DNA of 6,439 nt from Propionibacteriaceae bacterium. Lineage in GTDB: Bacteria; Actinomycetota; Actinomycetes; Propionibacteriales; Propionibacteriaceae. The notes beneath the pieces were generated by a model that did no database searches, had not been told where the DNA came from, and worked only from the letters and a program-made list of their open reading frames with translations. The stretch lies in the NCBI GenBank assembly GCA_030544185.1, contig JAUNRO010000185.1, positions 1 to 6,439 on the forward strand, read 5' to 3'. The position numbers and the translations under genes are program-made. Of the stretch, positions 1-5,015 are shown piece by piece; the stretch's first letter is position 1, and every line of letters starts with the position of its first letter.

Positions 1-482
1 TCGCCGGGGCCGTCGCGATGCGTCCCTCAGTGCTGTTGCTGGACGAGCCGACCGCCGGGCTCGACCCGGAAGGCGTCGGCGAGGTGCTGACAGTGCTCGA
101 CCGCCTGGTGACGACCGGGACGTCGCTGGTGGTGGCCACCCACGACGTGGATTTCGCTCTGGATTGGGCCGAGGAGGTCATCGTCCTCGCTCCGGACGGA
201 GTGCGCCAGGGCGATCCGGCCGAGGTGCTCGACGACGCCGACTTCCTCGCCCGTGCCCGCCTGACCAGGCCATGGCCCCTCGAATTGGCGTCGAAGGTCA
301 GTCGTGGCGGCGGGTTGTTGCCAAGGAATCTGGACCAGGTTGTGGCGCTGCTCACTCGGGGCCCTGGTCACGTACTGTTTCGGTATGGCGACTCGGCTCA
401 GCGAAATCCGGCTGACGTCCTTCAAGAGCGTGAAGGACGCAACGATCCCGCTCGGCCCCCTGACCCTCCTCGTGGGTCGTAA
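1..482 (+). CDS. cbiO: Cobalt ECF transporter ATP-binding protein, CbiO-like (5' truncated by window edge)
   Basis: This is the C-terminal part of an ABC ATPase; the reading frame is open from base 3, so the start lies outside the window. The visible part reads AGAVAMRPSVLLLDEPTAGLD: the stretch just after an ABC signature, Walker B (LLLDEP) and the D-loop. About 30 residues on comes the switch histidine in VVATHDVDFA, then the usual C-terminal region RQGDPAEVLDD...LPRNLDQVVALL. Walker A and the signature lie outside the window. CbiO-type ATPases power cobalt or nickel uptake with the membrane proteins CbiM/CbiN/CbiQ, and the neighbouring cobalamin genes favour cobalt. Family similarity ends near base 353; the remaining 42 residues, to the stop at 480-482, are low-complexity, rich in Arg, Pro and Asp, and overlap the next ORF. 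They look like read-through into foreign DNA after loss of the native stop. Another ECF or ABC ATPase is possible. Confidence 0.85.
   Translation, partial: AGAVAMRPSVLLLDEPTAGLDPEGVGEVLTVLDRLVTTGTSLVVATHDVDFALDWAEEVIVLAPDGVRQGDPAEVLDDADFLARARLTRPWPLELASKVSRGGGLLPRNLDQVVALLTRGPGHVLFRYGDSAQRNPADVLQEREGRNDPARPPDPPRGS
373..378 (+). promoter_or_regulatory. Possible -10 element (TACTGT) for a leaderless transcript of the ATPase fragment
   Basis: TACTGT fits the actinobacterial TANNNT -10 pattern and ends six bases before the ATG at 385, so transcription would begin at or next to the start codon. No Shine-Dalgarno sequence precedes that ATG, which fits a leaderless message. I see no convincing -35 hexamer. 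This is inferred from pattern only; TANNNT can occur by chance, though less often in DNA this rich in GC. Confidence 0.3.
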
Positions 483-786
483 CGGGTCCGGCAAGTCGAA
501 CGTGCTGGATGGGGTGAGCGTGCTCTCAGCGCTTGCCGGCGGCGGAGGCCTTCGGGACACCCTGGACGGAGGACGAGAAGGCCCCCTGGTGCGCGGCGGC
601 ACAGAAGGCTGCACACCCGCGGGCGAGAGCGCTTTCACTCTCGGCTGCACCGTGACGATCGGGCACGAACGTCTTCATCCCGGGGACGTCGCGATTCTCG
701 TGGAACGAGATGAGTTTCTGGCGAGCACGGCTTTCACGAACGTCAAGGTCTGGACGCTGGACGGGAATCTCGGCGCCTACTCCTGA
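385..786 (+). pseudogene. Truncated AAA/SMC-like ATPase fragment (AAA_21-type N-terminus)
   Basis: The open frame encodes 133 residues from ATG at 385 to TGA at 784-786. Residues 1-90 are a typical N-terminus of the AAA_21/RecF-SMC-like ATPases: LSEIRLTSFKSVKDATIPLG, then Walker A GRNGSGKS at 31-38, followed by LDGVSVLSAL and an LRDTLDGGREGPLVRGGTEGC segment. After about residue 90 the resemblance stops, and the last ~43 residues (ending VKVWTLDGNLGAYS) are not recognisable. Intact family members are usually several hundred residues and carry a signature, Walker B and H-loop, all absent here, so ATP hydrolysis is unlikely. The gene overlaps the cbiO tail by 98 bases, and sampled stretches have about 62% GC by hand count against about 75% in cobB. 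I infer a remnant of a transferred gene; a small expressed protein is not excluded. An upstream in-frame ATG at 304 is rejected because it lies inside conserved cbiO coding sequence. Confidence 0.7.
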
Positions 787-800
787 TCGAGGTTCCCGCA

Positions 801-1553
801 TCACTCCACGCGAGGGCGACCGACCCGGGAACTGTAGAGATGCGAATCCACGAATTCCTCCGCCCGCAGCGCCTCGGCGACGAGGATGACCGCGGCCTGG
901 GTGAGCCCCTGGGCCTCGACTTGGTCCCCGATGTCGGCGAGCGTGCCCCGCAGGACCAGTTCCTCGGGTTGGGAGGCGCGCGAGACCACCACGACAGGGC
1001 AGTCCGCGCCATAGAACGGGACCAGCCGCTCGGCCAGCTCCCGCGTACGCCGGATCGCCAGGTGCAATGCCAGCGTCGCCCGGGTCGCGGCGAAGTTCTC
1101 CAGCGCCTCGGTCGACGGCATCTTGGTGGAGTCCCGCTGCGCGCGGGTCAGTACGACGGACTGGACGACCTCGGGCACCGTGAGCTCCCGCCCGATGATC
1201 GCGGCGGCGGCAGCATAGGCCGGCACCCCCGGACAGACGTCCCATGGCACGCCCGCCGCGTCGAGCCGGCGGGTCTGCTCCGCGATCGCGGAATAGACCG
1301 AGGGATCGCCGGAACACAGCCTGGCCACGTCCTTGCCTTCGCCGTGCGCGCGGGTCATCACCGCGATGAGATCGTCAAGGTTCAGATGCTGGGAGTCGAC
1401 GAGTTCCACCCCCTCGGGGCAGTGCGACAGGACCTCGGCATCCAGATAGGTCCCGGCATAGACGCAGACCTCACTCGCCTCGAGGAGCGCCGCGGCGCGC
1501 AGCGTGATCAGGTCCGCCGCGCCCGGCCCGGCTCCGATGAAGTGCACCGTCAT
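801..1553 (-). CDS. cobM: Precorrin-4 C11-methyltransferase (CobM/CbiF)
   Basis: This 250-residue enzyme transfers a methyl group from S-adenosylmethionine to C11 of precorrin-4, giving precorrin-5 in the corrin ring pathway of the cytoplasm. The length is normal for the family. It has the tetrapyrrole methylase fold signatures: an N-terminal IGAGPG loop (residues 6-11) followed by DLITLRA, AGTYLDAEVL, the SGDP motif at 81-84 within CSGDPSVYSAI, and PGVPAYAAAAA, which is typical of CobM/CbiF. The start is taken at 1553 because VHFIGAGPG follows it directly and a GGAGG sits seven bases upstream; a frame extension to 1598 adds only unrelated residues encoded within cobL. Its ATG overlaps the cobL stop (ATGA), so translation is probably coupled. 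It ends 14 bases from the convergent ATPase fragment, with no clear terminator hairpin between them. CobM (aerobic) and CbiF (anaerobic) cannot be separated by motif alone. Confidence 0.95.
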   Translation of the reverse strand: MTVHFIGAGPGAADLITLRAAALLEASEVCVYAGTYLDAEVLSHCPEGVELVDSQHLNLDDLIAVMTRAHGEGKDVARLCSGDPSVYSAIAEQTRRLDAAGVPWDVCPGVPAYAAAAAIIGRELTVPEVVQSVVLTRAQRDSTKMPSTEALENFAATRATLALHLAIRRTRELAERLVPFYGADCPVVVVSRASQPEELVLRGTLADIGDQVEAQGLTQAAVILVAEALRAEEFVDSHLYSSRVGRPRVE

Positions 1554-2818
1554 GTCTTCGCCTCCGCTGACGTCGCCTTCTGTTTCGTCACAGCCCACTG
1601 CACCACGGGCCGCGCGGGTGTCCAGCCACGGAACCTCCCCAGCGGCTGGGCGATGCTCACCGCGAGCTGCACGAGCTCACCGCCGAACGCCGCATGCCGG
1701 TCGAGCAGCAGCCGCTCGGTCTCCAGGGTCACCCCGTGCACCACCAGCCGGCCGTGCGCGGGCAGCCGCGCCCAGCACGCATCGAGAAGCTCCGCACTGG
1801 CACCGCCGCCGATGAACACCGCGTCGGGGTCGGGCAGGTCGCCGATCAGATCGAGCGCGGCCCCGCAGGCAACGTCGATATCGGGGACGCCCAGGCGATA
1901 GGCGTTCCCGATCACCCGCTCGGCCCGCTCGGGGTCCCGCTCGACCGCGACCACCCGGTTGCGCCGATCGAGCCGGGCCCACTCGATCCCGACTGAGCCC
2001 GCCCCCGCACCGAGGTCCCACAGCAGTTCCCCGGGCACCGGCTGCAACGCGGCCAGCGCCGCGGCTCGCACATGCCGTTTGGTCAGCTGTCCGTCGTGCT
2101 CATAGGCGGCGTCGGGCAGCCCCGGCGCCAGCCACCCCGAGACCGGGCGATGGGTGGCACCGGTCAGACCGTCAACGTCAACGTCACCCCGGGGACATTC
2201 GATGGCGACGATGTTGAGCCGGGGCACCTCCGCGGCCTCCTCGACCGGCACCCCCGTCGCCGTCGTATCCCACCGGAACTCCTCCGCCGCCCCCAGGTTC
2301 CCGAGGATCGTCAGCCGGGCCCCGGTGAGGCCGGCGTCCCAGCACACCGCCGCCACCTCGGCCGGTGAATTCTCATCGGCCGACAGCACGAGGATCCGGC
2401 GCCCGGGCGAAAGCAGCCGCCGCAGCGCCTCGAGCCTGCGCGGCGCGCCCAGCCGGAGCACCTCCACGTCCTCGGCCGCCCAGCCCATCCGGGCCCGCGC
2501 GAGCGCGACCGACGACACCGCCGGATGGATCCGGACCGCACCCGGGCCCAACAGGTCCAACAATGTCGAGCCGATCCCGGCCACCAACGGGTCGCCGCTC
2601 GCGACGGCCACGATGCGCCGCCCGGCATGCTCACCCAGCAGGGCCGGCAAGCCCGCCCGCAGCGGGCTCGGCCACTCGACGAGCTCGGCGTCCCCCAGGT
2701 CGGCAATCAGCTCCAGGTGCCGGGCTCCGCCCACGATGACCTCGGCAGCGGCCAACGCACGCCGTCCCGCCGCTGTGCAGCTCACCGGCCCCTCGGCTCC
2801 CATGCCCACCACGTCCAT
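1550..2818 (-). CDS. cobL: Precorrin-6Y C5,15-methyltransferase (decarboxylating), CbiE-CbiT fusion
   Basis: This 422-residue bifunctional enzyme methylates C5 and C15 of the corrin ring and removes the C12 acetate carboxyl, producing precorrin-8. The CbiE-like domain (about residues 1-205) starts MDVVGMGAEG and has the tetrapyrrole methylase SGDP loop at 74-77 (AVASGDPLVAGIG). The CbiT-like domain (about 238-422) begins DGQLTKRHVRAAAL and has a Rossmann-type SAM site, WDLGAGAGSVGIEW at 267-280, the acidic strand AVERDPE at 291-297, and AVFIGGGA at 333-340. The order and length match standard CobL. The ATG at 2818 is used; a GTG at 2821 directly before it is possible, and a GTG at 2830 overlaps a possible -10 element. 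No Shine-Dalgarno sequence is seen. It is first in a minus-strand pair with cobM, whose start overlaps its stop by four bases, and it diverges from the chelatase gene. Confidence 0.95.
   Translation of the reverse strand: MDVVGMGAEGPVSCTAAGRRALAAAEVIVGGARHLELIADLGDAELVEWPSPLRAGLPALLGEHAGRRIVAVASGDPLVAGIGSTLLDLLGPGAVRIHPAVSSVALARARMGWAAEDVEVLRLGAPRRLEALRRLLSPGRRILVLSADENSPAEVAAVCWDAGLTGARLTILGNLGAAEEFRWDTTATGVPVEEAAEVPRLNIVAIECPRGDVDVDGLTGATHRPVSGWLAPGLPDAAYEHDGQLTKRHVRAAALAALQPVPGELLWDLGAGAGSVGIEWARLDRRNRVVAVERDPERAERVIGNAYRLGVPDIDVACGAALDLIGDLPDPDAVFIGGGASAELLDACWARLPAHGRLVVHGVTLETERLLLDRHAAFGGELVQLAVSIAQPLGRFRGWTPARPVVQWAVTKQKATSAEAKT
1561..1565 (-). promoter_or_regulatory. Ribosome binding site of cobM (GGAGG)
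   Basis: On the minus strand GGAGG lies seven bases before the ATG at 1553, inside the last codons of cobL. It fixes the cobM start and supports translation of both genes from one message. Confidence 0.7.
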
Positions 2819-2828
2819 CACGCTCGGC

Positions 2829-2834
2829 ACCCTA
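2829..2834 (-). promoter_or_regulatory. Possible -10 element (TAGGGT) for a cobL-cobM transcript
   Basis: Read on the minus strand, TAGGGT fits the TANNNT pattern. It is followed by seven bases and then GTG at 2821, with ATG next at 2818, so transcription could start at or within a few bases of the first codon. No good -35 is visible. This is a pattern-based inference. Confidence 0.35.
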
Positions 2835-2878
2835 TCCAGCGCGGCCCCCGCTCCGCCTCACGGTTCGGCGATCCGTGG

Positions 2879-2884
2879 CATCAT
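2879..2884 (+). promoter_or_regulatory. Weak candidate -10 element (CATCAT) before the chelatase gene
   Basis: CATCAT is one base off TANNNT and is followed by exactly seven bases and then the GTG at 2892. That spacing matches a leaderless start and mirrors the arrangement on the other strand. There is no convincing -35 and the match is imperfect, so confidence is low. Confidence 0.2.
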
Positions 2885-2891
2885 CGAGCCG

Positions 2892-5015
2892 GTGAGCTCC
2901 TTTCCGTTCGCCGCGGTCGTCGGCTCCGACGACATGGCCCTGGCCCTCCTGCTGACCACCGTGTCCCCCGAAGTCGGGGGCGTGCTGGTCCGCGGCGAGA
3001 AGGGCACGGCCAAGTCGACGATGGTCCGCGCGCTCACCGAGCTGCTGCCCGAGCAGCGGATCGTCACCGGGTGCCGCTTCGGCTGCGACCCCGCAGCCGG
3101 GGATCCGGGGTGCCCCGATGGTCCGCACACGGACGCTGAGGTGGGGGTACGCGCGGCGCGGCTCGTGGAGCTGCCCGTCGGCGCCACCGAGGACCGGGTG
3201 ACCGGCTCGCTGGACCTGGAGCAGGCGCTCGGCGCGGGCGTGGCCCGCTTCTCCCCAGGGCTCCTGGCCGAGGCCAACCGCGGGATCCTCTATGTCGACG
3301 AGGTCAACCTCCTCCACGACCACCTGGTCGACCTGCTGCTCGATGCGGCCGCGATGGGCCGCTCCACCGTCGAACGCGACGGCATATCGGTCTCCCACGC
3401 CGCCCGCATCGTCCTCGTCGGCACAATGAACCCCGAGGAGGGTGAGCTGCGCCCGCAATTGCTGGACCGCTTCGGACTGACCGTCGAAGTCACCGCGCCG
3501 CGCGATCCGCAATTGCGGGCCGAGGTCGTGCGCCGCCGGCTCGCGTTCGACGCCGACCCGGACGCCTTCACCAGACGGTTCGCCGCCGAGCAGACCGCGC
3601 TGGCACAGCAGATCCGGGCCGCCCGCGCGCTGGTGCCGAAGGTCGAACTCGACGACTGGGCGCTGGGCAAGATCGCCACCGTCTGCGCCGGGTTCGAGGT
3701 GGATGGGATGCGCGCGGACATCGTGACCGCACGCGCCGCCACGGCCCATGCGGCCTGGGCCGGCCGGACCCGGGTGACCCGCGAGGACATCCGCGCCGCC
3801 GCCCGGCTGGCCCTGCCGCACCGGCGCCGGCGCAACCCGTTCGATGCCCCCGGGCTGGACGAGGACCTGCTCGACCGGCTGCTCGGCGAGGACGATCAGC
3901 CGCCACCGGACCGGCCCGAGGGTGAGGACGCCGACGGTGAGGAGCCGGACGCCGACGCCCGGGAGCACAACGACGACCAGCGGCGCCCGGACGAGGACTC
4001 CGAGGCCAGCACGCCCGAGGCCGCGGCGGACCAGCGCAGCACACCGTCGACCAATGTCGACGAACAGCCTCCGGACCCCGATCGGCACCAGCCGGAGAGC
4101 GACGACGCCGATGACCGCCACGGCCCCGACGGCACCGACCCCGACCAGGAGCACGGCGACCATCCCCAGGCGCCCGCGGGCACGGCACCGCACGGCGTGA
4201 GCGGCGCAGCGGACCCGTTCCGGGTCCGGCTGTTCACCGCCCGTGGGATCGGCCAGGGCGCCGCGGGCCGGCGCAGCCGCGCGCTCACCGAACGTGGCCG
4301 CACGACCGGCGCCCGCCCTCGCGCCGACGGCCCGATCCACCTGCCCGCGACGATCCGCGCCGCGGCCCCGCATCAAGGTGCCCGGGGCCGGGCGGACCGG
4401 CTGCTGTTCACCGCCGGCGACCTCCGCCGCGCGACGACCGAGGGCCGCGAGGCGAACCTGCTGCTGTTCTGCGTCGATGCCTCCGGCTCCATGGCCGCCC
4501 GCCGCCGGATGGAGTCGGTCAAGACGGCGATCCTGTCGCTGCTCCTGGACGCCTACCAGCGCCGCGACCGCATCGGCCTGGTCGCGTTCCGCGCGGCCGA
4601 CGCCGACCTGGTGCTGCCACCGACCTCCTCGGTCGATGCGGCGGCCCGCCGCCTCACCGAGCTCCCGCACGGCGGGCGCACTCCCCTCGCCGAGGGTCTC
4701 TGGCGCGCCGCGGAGACCCTGCGCCTGGAGAGGATCCGCGACCCCAGACGCCGCCCCCTGCTGGTCGTCATCACCGACGGCCGCGCGACCGCCGGCCCCG
4801 AGGCGCTTCCCCGCGCGTACGCCATGGCCGAGCGCCTTCGCGATGCCCGCATCCCCGCGTTGGTGATCGACTGCGAGACCGGCCGGTTCCGGATGGGTCT
4901 CGCAGCGGACTTGGCCGCCAGGCTGGGCGCGCAGCACGTGGCGCTGGCCGGCGTCGGCGCAGACGCGATCCTGGGCGCGGTCGCCGGTGCGCGAACCCCC
5001 GGTGAGGCTGCCTGA
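2892..5015 (+). CDS. Fused magnesium-chelatase-like I-D protein, putative cobalt chelatase ATPase subunit
   Basis: This 707-residue protein joins the two ATPase subunits of a class I metal chelatase, and likely drives ATP-dependent cobalt insertion into hydrogenobyrinate a,c-diamide with a large CobN-type subunit not seen here. The AAA+ I-like domain (about 1-330) has Walker A GEKGTAKS at 35-42, Walker B ILYVDEVNLL near 132-141, and the GTMNPEEGELRPQLLDRF segment. Residues 334-435 are a linker in which roughly a third of positions are Asp or Glu, with many Pro and six His. The D-like C-terminus is a von Willebrand A domain with a metal-binding MIDAS: DASGSM at 529-534, Thr597 in GGRTPLAEG, and ITDG at 627-630. 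The GTG start is chosen because SFPFAAVVG begins the family homology and the upstream open frame is antisense to cobL. It resembles M. tuberculosis Rv2850c. A role with magnesium or in another chelatase is less likely given the cob neighbours. Confidence 0.9.
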   Translation: MSSFPFAAVVGSDDMALALLLTTVSPEVGGVLVRGEKGTAKSTMVRALTELLPEQRIVTGCRFGCDPAAGDPGCPDGPHTDAEVGVRAARLVELPVGATEDRVTGSLDLEQALGAGVARFSPGLLAEANRGILYVDEVNLLHDHLVDLLLDAAAMGRSTVERDGISVSHAARIVLVGTMNPEEGELRPQLLDRFGLTVEVTAPRDPQLRAEVVRRRLAFDADPDAFTRRFAAEQTALAQQIRAARALVPKVELDDWALGKIATVCAGFEVDGMRADIVTARAATAHAAWAGRTRVTREDIRAAARLALPHRRRRNPFDAPGLDEDLLDRLLGEDDQPPPDRPEGEDADGEEPDADAREHNDDQRRPDEDSEASTPEAAADQRSTPSTNVDEQPPDPDRHQPESDDADDRHGPDGTDPDQEHGDHPQAPAGTAPHGVSGAADPFRVRLFTARGIGQGAAGRRSRALTERGRTTGARPRADGPIHLPATIRAAAPHQGARGRADRLLFTAGDLRRATTEGREANLLLFCVDASGSMAARRRMESVKTAILSLLLDAYQRRDRIGLVAFRAADADLVLPPTSSVDAAARRLTELPHGGRTPLAEGLWRAAETLRLERIRDPRRRPLLVVITDGRATAGPEALPRAYAMAERLRDARIPALVIDCETGRFRMGLAADLAARLGAQHVALAGVGADAILGAVAGARTPGEAA
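3451..3520. repeat. Perfect 11-base inverted repeat inside the chelatase gene
   Basis: GCCCGCAATTG at 3451-3461 is exactly mirrored by CAATTGCGGGC at 3510-3520, with 48 bases between. Both arms encode a Pro-Gln-Leu tripeptide (RPQLLDR and DPQLRAE), and the shared CAATTG core is itself palindromic. The repeat is therefore probably a by-product of protein sequence and codon choice rather than a functional site. Confidence 0.4.
5001..5007 (+). promoter_or_regulatory. Ribosome binding site of cobB (GGTGAGG)
   Basis: This purine-rich stretch lies within the last codons of the chelatase gene, seven bases before the ATG at 5015. It supports that start and a coupled start after the chelatase stop. 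Confidence 0.55.

Larger units (their letters stand above)
2819..2891. promoter_or_regulatory. Intergenic region between divergent cobalamin operons
   Basis: This 73-base gap separates the cobL start (minus) from the chelatase start (plus), and is the only non-coding stretch likely to hold promoters for both blocks. It is too short for a cobalamin riboswitch, and no such conserved element is visible. Neither downstream gene has a clear Shine-Dalgarno sequence, so leaderless transcripts are plausible on both sides. I see no obvious operator palindrome. Confidence 0.6.

Noticed and set aside
27..650. Minus-strand open frame opposite cbiO and the ATPase fragment
   Set aside because: The plus strand has clear ABC and AAA motifs, and the antisense product has none.
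787..800. Bidirectional terminator between the ATPase fragment and cobM
   Set aside because: The 14-base gap and its flanks show no stable GC hairpin with a T-run on either strand.
340..800. Insertion sequence or other complete mobile element around the ATPase fragment
   Set aside because: There is no transposase, and I could see no terminal inverted repeats or target-site duplications. Only the truncation and base composition suggest transfer.
840..1901. Plus-strand open frame of 353 codons opposite cobM and cobL
   Set aside because: It crosses two well-supported genes on the other strand and has no motif; its composition is that of a codon-bias artefact.
2154..2891. Long plus-strand N-terminal extension of the chelatase open frame (246 codons)
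   Set aside because: It is fully antisense to most of cobL, has low-complexity Arg/Ser/Pro/Ala composition, and chelatase homology begins only at the GTG at 2892.
2819..2891. Cobalamin riboswitch
   Set aside because: The gap is 73 bases, far shorter than a B12 riboswitch (roughly 200 bases), and no B12-box-like sequence is visible.
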